This document shows positions 29,109-41,017 of a stretch of 64,000 nucleotides of DNA, piece by piece (positions within the stretch are counted from its first letter, which is position 1; each line of letters starts with the position of its first letter). A model generated the notes under the pieces. The model saw nothing but the letters and a program-made list of their open reading frames with translations, did no database searches and was not told the DNA's origin. The stretch is from Chrysophaeum taylorii. Taxonomy: Eukaryota; Sar; Pelagophyceae; Pelagomonadales; Pelagomonadaceae. The position numbers were made by a program, and so were the translations under genes. The stretch is taken from contig JAQMWT010000020.1 of NCBI GenBank assembly GCA_029834535.1, forward strand, positions 1 through 64,000, read 5' to 3'.

Positions 29109-31001
29109 TCAAGAAGCAGAAGCAGGCAGGCATTGTTTGGGAAGTGCAACGTGGGCCCCGCGGGAGTCGCCGTTGACGAACTGGGTGACCCGGACGTCGG
29201 CGGCGACGGAACAGAGGCAGTAGGCGTCGAGGCGGGCGAGGCGCGGGCGGAGCTGGGCGAGCCAATCCAACATCCGCTCGAGCGCGAGAGCAACAGCGGT
29301 GTCGAGGGAGGCGTCGCAGGCGATGGTGATGAGGAGATCGTCGGTCTCGGCGCGCGGGGCCGTGATTTGGGGCGTTTTGAGGACCGTGAGTCTCAAGATG
29401 CCGTCGAGGGCCGTCTCGAGGGCCGTGCCGCAGCACTCGCCGTCTCCCTGCCTAGCGCGGCCGTCCCCCACGAACAAGAGGGCTCCGGAAACCTGTACGG
29501 GGAGATACAATGTCGCGCCGCTTGTCAGGAGCTTGAGGTCGAGGTTGCCGCCGTAAGCGTCCGAGGGCGGGATCGAGTTGACGCGACCTTCCCTCGGCGC
29601 GACGCCGAGGACGCCGAAGAAGGGTGCCGTCTCGAGCTCGCCGCCCCAGGAGGGGTAAGCCCAGCCCTCGTTTAGGCGCGTGTAGCGCGGCGTGTCGAGC
29701 TGGACGCCACCAGTCGATTTTCCTGTGAGCATCGCGAGGCCGCCGCCCGTCCGCCCGGGCACCAGAGTCCAGGCCCAATCGGACGGGCATCTCGTCTCGA
29801 GGATCTCGACCTTGAGCGCGTCCCCAGGTTCTGCGCCCTGAACCTTGATTGGGCCCGTCAGGATGTGGGGCCCCACTCTGTCCTTTACGGTGCGGTGGAT
29901 CTCCCCGAGTGCCGTCGGGATCCTCCACGTTCCGTTCGTAGGCACGACCTCCGGCGAACCGCCGACGGTTTCGACTTGGACGACCGCTCCCGAGAGGATC
30001 TCGAGGACCGGCGGTCGTTGCTCGAGGAAACCCCAGCACACCGTGCTTGGGGAGCATCGCAGGCGCACCTTTGGGATCTCGCCGGCAAACTCGCTGCGGA
30101 AGAGAAGGCGCTCGAACTCGTTCGCGTCGAAAGGCGACGCCGCGTGCAGGAGCTTGCGATTGTCCCAGAAAACAAGATCCCCGGGCTCCCACTTGTGCGC
30201 GTAGACGTGCTCGACGACGAGAGTCCCGACCTCGCGGACGAGCTCGAGGCCGCCGGGGACGTGATTTCCGTTCTTGGAGTCTACGACGCCCCGCGTGTTT
30301 TTTGGATTGACGTAAACGAAGTCGCCGTCTCCGACTGCTCGAATCAGCGGCCACGTCTGGTCCGGCTTCGCAGCGATATCCTGTGCCGTTGCTTTGGGCC
30401 GCTCGGGGTCGCGGGCCTCGAGGAACCGCATAAACACTTCTCACGAGTGCACGGCCGAGAGGCCTCGCAGCCGTTCTACTAATACTCGCGGGAGTCCGTC
30501 TACGTCGCAAGAAGCGAAGCGAGTCTCCCCGCCCTCGGGAGGGAGCGCCCTTGGGTTGATCATCGGGGCATACAAGGCGACCCCGGCTTTTGGCAGCGCG
30601 AGGAAACTCCCGTCCGTGTGGAACTCGCTCGCGTCCATCGTCGCCGGCTTGTATTCGGCAATTTGGTCTCCCTCGCTACACTTTACGCCCCAATCGTTGT
30701 CGCGCCGCGCGCGGTAATTCCCCAGCAACGCGAGATGCGGGCAGCCCTCGACTCCCGGAGATTGCCCTGGCCACCGCTCGTAAGCGAGCGGTGGCTTGCC
30801 TACGACACGACGACCGAGACAGTCGAGGACTGCTTCGAGCTCAGATGGCGAGAGGTCGAGCCCCTTGAGACACACGACGGGGTTCGACTCGAACACCTCT
30901 TTCAATTCGGCCCACACCCGGCCCGCACCGTCAAGGACTTTCTCCTTTGGGATTCGACAGTGGGCGGCGCCCACCCTCGAGTCCGCATAATGTACTTCCA
31001 T
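29109..31001 (-). CDS. TauD-like dioxygenase fused to acetamidase/formamidase, one in-frame TGA
   Basis: The frame opens at 31,001 and stays open to 29,109 except for one TGA (30,443-30,441), giving ~630 codons. Residues ~1-310 resemble Fe(II)/2-oxoglutarate dioxygenases of the TauD/TfdA type: FHTDGS supplies His128 and Asp130, and LLHAASPF...FERLLFRS supplies the distal His (~286) and Arg. From ~residue 320 it is an FmdA/AmdA acetamidase/formamidase: HILTGPIKVQGAEPGDALKV, then FVGDGRARQGDGECCGTALE. The TGA at codon 187 falls between the two halves of the dioxygenase active site, so both sides are needed for function. It may be a nonsense mutation (TCG TGA from TCG CGA), a sequencing error, or a recoded codon. 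A joint role in breaking down amides or amino-sulfonates is only an inference. Confidence 0.7.
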
Positions 31002-31116
31002 TTTTTTACTAAGTAAGGGTTTATTTCATTCATTCCACAATCCATTTCCATTCCAGTTGCGAAGGAAGCAAGCAAAAAGGTGGTTGGTGGCCCTTCTAAC
31101 ATGCTTTTAGTAATAA

Positions 31117-34100
31117 CAAGTGCAGGCCAGTAAGTTCACCTACTCCCAATCTCTAACCCCAGTAAGTTCAGGTCTGGTCCCAGTAAGTTTCGTATAAGTT
31201 CACCTGGTCAGTAAGTTCACCTAACTCACACCAACTCCTTTGAGCTCGTAGCTCTCGCCTCCGCCAATCTAAGCTGCTTTGATCCGCACGCAAAAGCCCT
31301 TTACTCTAAAAACCCCAGTATGTTCACCTGGTCCCAGTTTCACCTGGTCACTCAGTTCACCTAGTCCCAATCTCAAACCCCAGTAAGTTCACCTGGTCCC
31401 AGTAAGTTCACCTACAGTGCGCGTGTAGACGCCGGGAGGGGGCTTATCGGTCGATATTGCGCAGCACGTGTGGGGTAGGGTGGAGTCGTCGACTCAGAAG
31501 AGCATATCTCCTCGGGGTTGCCGATCGACAGAGAGCCACGTAGAGCTGGACGTGGCAGAAGACGGGCTTGGGAAAGAGGACGCCGACCTCGCGGGGCGTC
31601 TGGCCCTGGCTCTTGTTGATCGTTTGGCGTAGGCCGGCCTTAAGGGATACAGGTTGGAGGAGCCTCGGTGACAACGACACGATCCATCATGTATCTGGTA
31701 CCGTTGCAGTGGCCGTGCGACGGGTCGAGGTTGCGAAGACATTAAGCTCGCGATCAAAGTCAGCATGCCGTTGGTTGTCAGGGAGTTGAAAACTCGACTG
31801 TAAAGAGCGAGGCGTCGTCTTCCGACCCAGCCTAGTCAGCCGAAAAGAACTCCGACGCCTCGTCTCCGGGGAAAAAAGGCCGCGGTCATGCGCGCGTTGT
31901 CAGCATCGACAACATCGTTTCGACGGGGCGTGAGAATGGCGCGCTGAAAGAGCCGCCGCGGGTCGTGGAAATAGTCTGCGAGGTCGCCGTAGACGGCTTG
32001 GAGGATCACTGTCTGGCTCTCGCGCCTACCTGATCCTTACTCTCGCGCCTACCTGATCCTTACCCTAAATCGAGGGACAAACAGACAGACAAACAAACAA
32101 ACAAACAGACAAACATCTGTCGATTAGTAGTTAGGACAAGTGCAGGCCAGTAAGTTCACCTAGTCCCAATCTCTAACCCCAGTAAATTCGGTGTAAACCC
32201 AATCTCTAACCCCAGTAAGTTCGGCGTAAACCCACACTCACCCCACTCTCCTGCGAGCTCGTCGCTCTCACCCCCGCCAATCAAAGCTGCTTTGATCCGC
32301 ACACGCCGCTAAGCTTTGAGTTTACTCTAAAAGCCCCAGTAAGTTCACACTTGGTCTCAGTAAGTTCACCTGGTCACTAAGTTCACCTAGTCCCAATCTC
32401 TAACCTCAGTAAGTTCACCTGGTTCCAGTAAGTTCACCTGGTCCCAGTAAGTTAACCTATAGTGCGCGTGTAGACGCCGGGAGGGGGCTTATCGGTATTG
32501 CGCAGCACGTGTGGAGTAGGGTGGAGTCGTCGACCAAGAAGAGGATATCCTCGGGGTTGCCGATCGACAGAGAGCCACGTAGAGCTGGACGTGACAGAAG
32601 ACGGGCTTGTGGGCAAGAGGACGCCGACCTCGCGGGGCGTCTGGCCCTGGCTCTTGTTGATCGTTTGGCGTAGGCGGGCCTTAAGCGATACAGGTTGGAG
32701 GAGCCTCGGTGACAACGACACGATCGATCATGTATCTGGTACCGTTGCAGTGGCCGTGCGACGGGTCGAGGTTGCGAAGACATTAAGCTCGCGATCAAAG
32801 TCAGCATGCCGTTGGTTGTCAGGGAGTTGAAAACTCTACTGTAAAGAGCGAGGCGTCGTCTTCCGACCCAGCCTAGTCTGCCGAAAAGAACTCCGACGCC
32901 TCGTCTCCGGGAAAAAAAGGCCGCGGTCATGCGCGCGTTGTCAGCATCGACAACATCGTTTCGACGGGGCGTGAGAATGGCGCGCTGAAAGAGCCGCCGC
33001 GGGTCGTGGAAATAGTCTGCGAGGTCGCCGTAGACGGCTTGGAGGATCACTGTCTGGCTCTCGCGCCTACCTGATCCTTACTCTCGCGCCTACATGATCC
33101 TTACCCTAAATCGAGGGACAAACAGACAAACATCTGTCGATTAGTAGTTAGGACAAGTGCAGGCCAGTAAGTTCACCTACTCCCAATCTCTAACCCCAGT
33201 ATGTTCACCTGGTCCCAGTAAGTAAACCTGGCCAGTAAGTTCACCTAGTCCAAATTTCTAACCTCAGTAAGTTCGGCGTAAACCCACTCGTGCTCACACC
33301 ACTCCTTCGAGCTCGTCGCTGTCGCCTCCGCCAATCTAAGCTGCTTCGATCCGCACACGCCGCTAATCTTTGAGTTTACTCTAAACCCCCCAGTAAGTTC
33401 ACCTGGTCTCAGTAAGTTCACCTGGTCACTATATTCACCTAGTCCCAATCTCAAACCCCAGTAAGTTCACCTGGTCCCAGTAAGTTCACCTACAGTGCGC
33501 GTGTAGACGCCGGGAGGGGGCTTATCGGTATTGCGCAGCACGTGTGGGGTAGGGTGGAGTCGTCGACTCAGAAGAGGATATCCTCGGGGTTGCCGATCGA
33601 CAGAGAGCCACGTAGAGCTGGACGTGGCAGAAGACGGGCTTGGGAAAGAGGACGCCGACCTCGCGGGGCGTCTGGCCCTGGCTCTTGTTGATCGTTTGGC
33701 GTAGGCGGGCCTTAAGGGATACAGGTTGGAGGAGCCTCGGTGACAACGACACGATCGATCATGTATCTGGTACCGTTGCAGTGGCCGTGCGACGGGTCGA
33801 GGTTGCGAAGACATTAAGCTCGCGATCAAAGTCAGCATGCCGTTGGTTGTCAGGGAGTTGAAAACTCGACTGTAAAGAGCGAGGCGTCGTCTTCCGACCC
33901 AGCCTAGTCAGCCGAAAAGAACTCCGACGCCTCGTCTCCGGGAAAAAAGGCCGCGGTCATGCGCGCGTTGTCAGCATCGACAACATCGTTTCGACGGGGC
34001 GTGAGAATGGCGCGCTGAAAGAGCCGCCGCGGGTCGTGGAAATAGTCTGCGAGGTCGCCGTAGACGGCTTGGAGGATCACTGTCTGGCTCTCGCGCCTAC

Positions 34101-35194
34101 CTGATCCTTACTCTCGCGCCTACCTGATCCTTACCCTAAATCGAGGGACAAACAGACAGACAAACAAACAAACAAACAGACAAACATCTGTCGATTAGTA
34201 GTTAGGACAAGTGCAGGCCAGTAAGTTCACCTAGTCCCAATCTCTAACCCCAGTAAATTCGGTGTAAACCCAATCTCTAACCCCAGTAAGTTCGGCGTAA
34301 ACCCACACTCACCCCACTCTCCTGCGAGCTCGTCCCTCTCACCCCCGCCAATCAAAGCTGCTTTGATCCGCACACGCCGCTAAGCTTTGAGTTTACTCTA
34401 AAAGCCCCAGTAAGTTCACACTTGGTCTCAGTAAGTTCACCTGGTCACTAAGTTCTTCTAGTCCCAATCTCTAACCTCAGTAAGTTCACCTGGTTCCAGT
34501 AAGTTCACCTGGTCCCAGTAAGTTTACCTATAGTGCGCGTGTAGACGCTGGGAGGGGGCTTATCAGCATTGCGCAGCACGTGTGGAGTAGGGTGGAGTCG
34601 TCGACCAAGAAGAGGATATCCTCGGGGTTGCCGATCGACAGAGAGCCACGTAGAGCTGGACGTGACAGAAGACGGGCTTCGCCAAGAGGATGCCGACCTC
34701 GCGGGGCGTCTGGCCCTGGCTCTTGGTGATCGTTTGGCGTCGGCGGGCCTTAAGGGATACAGGCTGGAGGAGCCTCGGTGACAACGACACGATCGATCAT
34801 GTATCTGGTACCGTTGCAGTGGCCGTGCGACGGGTCGAGGTTGCGAAGACTTTGAGCTCGCGATCAAAGTCAGCATGCCGTTGGTTGTCAGGGAGTTCAA
34901 AACTCTACTGTAAAGAGCGAGGCGTCGTCTTCCGACCGAGCCTAGTCAGCCGAAAAGAACTCCGACGCCTCGTCTCCGGGAAAAAAAGGCCGCGGTCATG
35001 CGCGCGTTGTCCGCATCGACAACATCGTTTCGACGGGGCGTGAGAATGGCGCGCTGAAAGAGCCGCCGCGGGTCGTGGAAATAGTCTGCGAGGTCGCCGT
35101 AGACGGCTTGGAGGATCACTGTCTGGCTCTCGCGCCTACCTGATCCTTACTCTCGCGCCTACATGATCCTTACCCTAAATCGAGGGACAAACAA

Positions 35195-35233
<39 letters not shown>

Positions 35234-35254
35234 TCTGTCGATTAGTAGTTAGGA
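31117..35254 (-). mobile_element. Array B: four head-to-tail Helitron-like units
   Basis: Units start at 31,117, 32,137, 33,154 and 34,208. Units 2 and 4 share rare variants (gtaaattcggtgtaaaccc, ctctcctgcgagctcg) not found in 1 and 3, implying that a two-unit block was duplicated. Outer ends on the minus strand are A|TC at 35,254 and CTTG|T at 31,117. The array sits 115 bp upstream of the fusion gene start and 250 bp from the SUB2 stop codon. Confidence 0.7.
32580..33050 (-). pseudogene. PIF1/Helitron helicase C-terminal relic (representative copy)
   Basis: On the minus strand, in order but in different frames: ILQAVYGDLADYFHDPRRLF and RAILTPRRNDVVDADNARM (the 'RAIL.P.N..VD..N..M' block), LRNLDPSHGHCNGTRYMIDR (the 'LLRNLDP..GLCNGTR' block), and TINKSQGQTPREVGVLLP with PVFCHVQLYVALCR (the 'INKSQGQT...GQLYVALSR' helicase motif VI block). 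These are the last motifs of PIF1-family helicases as found in Helitron RepHel proteins. Frameshifts and stops separate them, and the Rep domain and helicase motifs I-III are absent. The same relic is present in essentially all 18 units, with parts deleted in the units at 37,041 and 46,259. Confidence 0.75.
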
Positions 35255-35504
35255 TAACCCGAGGATACGGTAGTAGTAGTAGTAGTAGAACAAAAAAAGT
35301 CGTCGTCGTCGTCGCCGTCGCCGTCGTCGCCGTCGTCGTCGTCACGGTAGCAGTGGAAAAGACACAGTGAGAGGGAGGATCTGGACAAGGAGGGGGTCGT
35401 ACGTATCTCCATAATAGTAGTAGTAAGTAATGATAGATAAAAGAGGCGGGGAAAAAAAAAAAAAGGGTGGTCGTCGTCGTCGATATTATCTCTTCGCTCG
35501 AAAA

Positions 35505-36832
35505 TCACATGTAGGAGTTGATATCGATCGCGTCGGGGAGCTCGGCGACGTTGACTTCGAAGCGGGACTGGACCTTGGCGAGCTCGTCGGCGTCTTCTTT
35601 GGAGGAAATGAAGGAAATGGCGAGGCCCTTGGTCCCGAAGCGGCCCGCGCGGCCGACGCGGTGGAGGTACTGGTCCGAGGCGGAGGTGGTCGTTGCCGTG
35701 TTGGCGGAATTTTCCGGGAAATCGTAATTGATGACGATGTTGACGCGCTCGACGTCGATGCCGCGGCCAAACAAATCCGTGGCGACCAGGATACGCTTCT
35801 TGAAGTCCTTGAAGTCTTGGTAGCGGGAGATTCGCTCCTCTTGAGTCATCGCGCCGTGGATGCAAATTGAGGGAAAGTTGCACTCTTGAAGGAGACGGTC
35901 GAGCTCGGTCGCCCGAGCGACCTTCGACACGAAAACGACCACCTGGTTGAACTCGAGAGCATCCAAGAGGTCGTTGAGCTTGCGGTTCTTCTCGGCCTCC
36001 TGAAGCTTGACGTAGTATTGCTGAAGACCGTGGAGAGTGAGCTTGGTGTCGTCGTCGACGTAGATTTCCATCGGATCTTGGCAGAACTTTTTGCAGACGG
36101 GGCGGATTTCCTTCGAGAGGGTTGCCGAGAACATCATGACCTGCTTTTGCCGAGGGGTCGCCCGGAAGATCTCCTGGATGTCCTTGCGCATGTCGAGGGC
36201 TTCGAGCATTCTGTCGCACTCGTCCATCACGAAGTGTTTCAGCTTGCTCAGATCGAGGTCCTTGCCTGCGCGTTCGCGTCGTCTTTTTTTTTCACCACCA
36301 AACGACCCTTACTTTTCGTAAGACCCAAAATCCGCCCCGGCGTCCCCACGACGATGTGCGGCGTGTTGGTCTTGAGCACCGTCTTGTTCTGGGCGACCGG
36401 GACGCCGCCGTAAAACACTTCGACCTTGACCGCCGACAAATATTTCGAGAAGCGCGCGTACTCGTTCTTGATCTGGAACGCGAGCTCCCGCGTGTGACAC
36501 AGCACCAGCACCGACACCTCTCCATCGACGGGTTCGAGCTGGTGGAGCGTCGCGAGCACGAAAACGGCCGTCTTGCCCATCCCGGACTTGGCCTGACAAA
36601 TTATGTCCATTCCGAGCACGGCTTGCGGAATGCACTCGTGCTGCACTTCCGACGGGTGTTCGAACCCGCAGTCCACCACCGCCCGCATGCACTCGGGCTT
36701 GAGGATAAAATCCCGGAAACCCGACGCGTGGATCCCAACGTAATGTCCTTTCTTCGGTTCCGCCTTCTTCTCTTCCTCCACAAGATCGTCGTCGTCGTAA
36801 TCGACCAAGTCGTCCTCCTTCTCGTCCGCCAT
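35505..36832 (-). CDS. SUB2: DECD-box RNA helicase UAP56/SUB2 (two exons)
   Basis: 426 residues after removing one 47-nt intron (36,266-36,312). UAP56/Sub2 remodels RNPs during spliceosome assembly and recruits the TREX export complex. Signatures: motif I AKSGMGKT (81-88), [19 protein letters not shown], motif II DECD (188-191) that defines this subfamily, [38 protein letters not shown] and [15 protein letters not shown]. The N-terminus is acidic, as in orthologues. The intron (GTAAGG...GCGCAG) is placed because its removal joins GLTK to [12 protein letters not shown] in frame. An unusual ~10-residue Ser/Thr/Asn insertion lies between NYDFPEN and DQYLHRVG. The gene is isolated between arrays B and C. 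Confidence 0.95.
36266..36312 (-). other. 47-nt intron of SUB2
   Basis: GT...AG on the minus strand, containing an A-run. Splicing restores the canonical reading frame between the motif Ib region and motif II. Confidence 0.85.
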
Positions 36833-36959
36833 CTGTCGTCACCACGCATCATCGTCCTCGCCACCTTCAGCACGCCGCACCTCCGTCAACTGATCTCTCT
36901 TCACTTCAAAGCGCTGCTGCACGTCTCTCGATACGATACGACCTTGCCACCGGATTTCC

Positions 36960-36989
36960 GCGATCGATCGATCGATCGATCGATCGATC
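36960..36989. repeat. (GATC)n in the SUB2 upstream region
   Basis: Seven or so GATC units ~130 bp upstream of the SUB2 ATG, just before a 'TTGAGGGTAAGTA' element (36,994-37,006). Confidence 0.9.
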
Positions 36990-37040
36990 ATCTTTGAGGG
37001 TAAGTATTTTACCTTTATCTCAACGCCAAATATAGATAGA

Positions 37041-39921
37041 CAAGTGCAGGCCAGTAAGTTCACCTATCTCTAACCCCAGTAAGTTCACCTAATCCCAGTA
37101 AGTTTCATATAAGGTCACCTGGTCAGTAAGTTCACCTAGCTCTAACCAACTCCTTTGAGCTCGTCGCTCTCGCCTCCGCCAATCTAAGCTGCTTTGGTCC
37201 GCACGCGCCGCCAACCTTTGAGTTTACTCTAAAAACCCTTTACTCTGAAAACCCCAGTATGTTCACCTGGTCCCAGTTTCACCTGGTCACTTAGCCCACC
37301 TAGTCCCAATCTTTAACCCCAGTAAGTTCACGTGGTCCCAGTAAGTTCACCTATAGTGCGCGTGTCGACGCCGGAGGCTTATCGGTATTGCGCAGCACGT
37401 GGGTAGGGCAGAGTCGTCGACCCAGAAGAGGATATCCTCGGGGTTGCCGATCGACAGAGAGCCACGTAGAGCTGGACGTGGTTGACACGATCGATCATGT
37501 ATCTGGTACCGTTGCAGTGGCCGTGCGACGGGTCGAGGTTGCGAAGACATTAAGCTCGCGATCAAAGTCAGCATGCCGTTGGTTGTCAGGGAGTTGAAAA
37601 CTCTACTGTAAAGAGCGAGGCGTCGTCTTCCGACCCAGCCTAGTCAGCCGAAAAGAACTCCGACGCCTCGTCTCCGGGAAAAAAAGGCCGCGGTCATGCG
37701 CGCGTTGTCAGCATCGACAACATCGTTTCGACGGGGCGTGAGAATGGCGCGCTGAAAGAGCCGCCGCGGGTCGTGGAAATAGTCTGCGAGGTCGCCGTAG
37801 ACGGCTTGGAGGATCACTGTCTGGCTCTCGCGCCTACCTGATCCTTACTCTCGCGCCTACCTGATCCTTACCCTAAATCGAGGGACAAACAGACAGACAA
37901 ACAGACAGACAGACAAACATCTGTCGATTAGTAGTTAGGACAAGTGCAGGCCAGTAAGTTCACCTAGTCCCAATCTCTAACCCCAGTAAGTTCGGCGTAA
38001 ACCCACTCGTGCTCACACCCACTCACCCCACTCTCCTTTGAGCTCGTCGCTCTCACCCCCGCCAATCAAGCTGCTTTGATCCGCACGCGCCGCCAGCCCT
38101 TGAGTTTACTCTAAAACCCCAGAAAGTTCACCTGGTCCCAGTTAGTTCACCTGGTCCCAGTTAGTTCACCTGGTCACTCAGCTCACCTAGTCCCAATCTC
38201 AAACCCCAGTAAGTTCACGTGGTCCCAGTAAGTTCACCTATAGTGCGCGTGTAGACGCCGGGAGGGCTTATCGGTATTGCGCAGCACGTGTGGGGTAGGG
38301 TGGAGTCGTCGACTTAGAAGAGGATATCCTCGGGGTTGCCGATCGACAGAGAGCCACGTAGAGCTGGACGTGGCAGAAGACGGGCTTCGCCAAGAGGACG
38401 CCGACCTCGCGGGGCGTCTGGCCCTGGCTCTTGGTGATCGTTTGGCGTCGGCGGGCCTTATGTTACCATACAGGTCGGAGGAGCCTCGGTGACAACGACA
38501 CGATCGATCATGTATCTGGTACCGTTGCAGTGGCCGTGCGACGGGTCGAGGTTGCGAAGACTTTAAGCTCGCGATCAAAGTCAGCATGCCGTTGGTTGTC
38601 AGGGAGTTGAAAACTCGACTGTAAAGAGCGAGGCGTCGTCTTCCGACCCAACCTAGTCGGCCGAAAAGAACTCCGACGCCTCGTCTTCGGGAAAAAAAGG
38701 CCGCGGTCATGCGCGCGTTGTCAGCATCGACAACATCGTTTCGACGGGGCGTGAGAATGGCGCGCTGAAAGAGCCGCCGCGGGTCGTGGAAATAGTCTGC
38801 GAGGTCGCCGTAGACGGCTTGGAGGATCACTGTCTGGCTCTCGCGCCTACCTGATCCTTACTCTCGCGCCTACCTGATCCTTACCCTAAATCGAGGGACA
38901 AACAGACAAACAGACAAACAGACAGACAAACATCTGTCGATTAGTAGTTAGGATAGACAAGTGCAGGCCAGTAAGTTCGCCAGTAAGTTCACCTAGTCCC
39001 AATCTCTAACCCCAGTAAATTCGGCGTAAACCCACTCGTGCTCACATCCACTTTCATTTGAACTCGTCGCCTCACCCCGCCAATCTAAGCTGCTTTGATC
39101 CGCACACGCCGCTAACCTTGAGTTTACTCTAAAACCCCAGTAAGTTCACTTGTCTCAGTAAGTTCACCTGGTCACTAAGTTCACCTAGTCCCAATCTCTA
39201 ACCTCCGCAAGTTCACCTGGTTCCAGTAAGTTCACCTGGTCCCAGTAAGTTCACCTACAGTGCGCGTGTAGACGCCGGGAGGGGGATTATCGGTATTGCG
39301 CAGCACGTGTGGGGTAGGGTGGAGTCGTCGACTCAGAAGAGGATATCCTCGGGGTTGCCGATCGACAGAGAGCCACGTAGAGCTGGACGTGGCAGAAGAC
39401 GGGCTTGGGCAAGAGGACGCCGACCTCGCGGGGCGTCTGGCCCTGGCTCTTGGTGATCGTTTGGTGTCGGCGGGCCTTACGGGATACAGGTTGGAGGAGC
39501 CTCGGTGACAACGACACGATCGATCATGTATCTGGTACCGTTGCAGTGGCCGTGCGACGGGTCGAGGTTGCGAAGACATTAAGCTCGCGATCAAAGTCAG
39601 CATGCCGTTGGTTGTCAGGGAGTTGAAAACTCTACTGTAAAGAGCGAGGCGTCGTCTTCCGACCCAGCCTAGTCAGCCGAAAAGAACTCCGACGCCTCGT
39701 CTCCGGGAAAAAAAGGCCGCGGTCATGCGCGCGTTGTCAGCATCGACAACATCGTTTCGACGGGGCGTGAGAATGGCGCGCTGAAAGAGCCGCCGCGGGT
39801 CGTGGAAATAGTCTGCGAGGTCGCCGTAGACGGCTTGGAGGATCACTGTCTGGCTCTCGCGCCTACCTGATCCTTACTCTCGCGCCTACCTGATCCTTAC
39901 CCTAAATCGAGGGACAAACAA

Positions 39922-39960
<39 letters not shown>

Positions 39961-40978
39961 TCTGTCGATTAGTAGTTAGGACAAGTGCAGGCCAGTAAGT
40001 TCACCTAGTCCCAATCTCTAACCCCAGCATTTTCACCCCGTTATTACGTGACGGCTTTAAGTTCACCTAGTCCAAATTTCTAACCTCAGTAAGTTCGGCG
40101 TAAACCCACTCGTGCTCACACCACTCCTTCGAGCTCGTCGCTGTCGCCTCCGCCAATCTAAGCTGCTTCGATCCGCACACGCCGCTAATCTTTGAGTTTA
40201 CTCTAAACCCCCCAGTAAGTTCACCTGGTCTCAGTAAGTTCACCTGGTCACTATATTCACCTAGTCCCAATCTCAAACCCCAGTAAGTTCACCTGGTCCC
40301 AGTAAGTTCACCTACAGTGCGCGTGTAGACGCCGGGAGGGGGATTATCGGTATTGCGCAGCACGTGTGGGGTAGGGTGGAGTCGTCGACTCAGAAGAGGA
40401 TATCCTCGGGGTTGCCGATCGACAGAGAGCCACGTAGAGCTGGACGTGGCAGAAGACGGGCTTGGCCAAGAGGACGCCGACCTCGCGGGGCGTCTGGCCC
40501 TGGCTCTTGTTGATCGTTTGGCGTCGGCGGGCCTTACGGGATACAGGTTGGAGGAGCCTCGGTGACAACGACACGATCGATCATGTATCTGGTACCGTTG
40601 CAGTGGCCGTGCGACGGGTCGAGGTTGCGAAGACATTAAGCTCGCGATCAAAGTCAGCATGCCGTTGGTTGTCAGGGAGTTGAAAACTCTACTGTAAAGA
40701 GCGAGGCGTCGTCTTCCGACCCAGCCTAGTCAGCCGAAAAGAACTCCGACGCCTCGTCTCCGGGAAAAAAAGGCCGCGGTCATGCGCGCGTTGTCAGCAT
40801 CGACAACATCGTTTCGACGGGGCGTGAGAATGGCGCGCTGAAAGAGCCGCCGCGGGTCGTGGAAATAGTCTGCGAGGTCGCCGTAGACGGCTTGGAGGAT
40901 CACTGTCTGGCTCTCGCGCCTACCTGATCCTTACTCTCGCGCCTACCTGATCCTTACCCTAAATCGAGGGACAAACAA

Positions 40979-41017
<39 letters not shown>

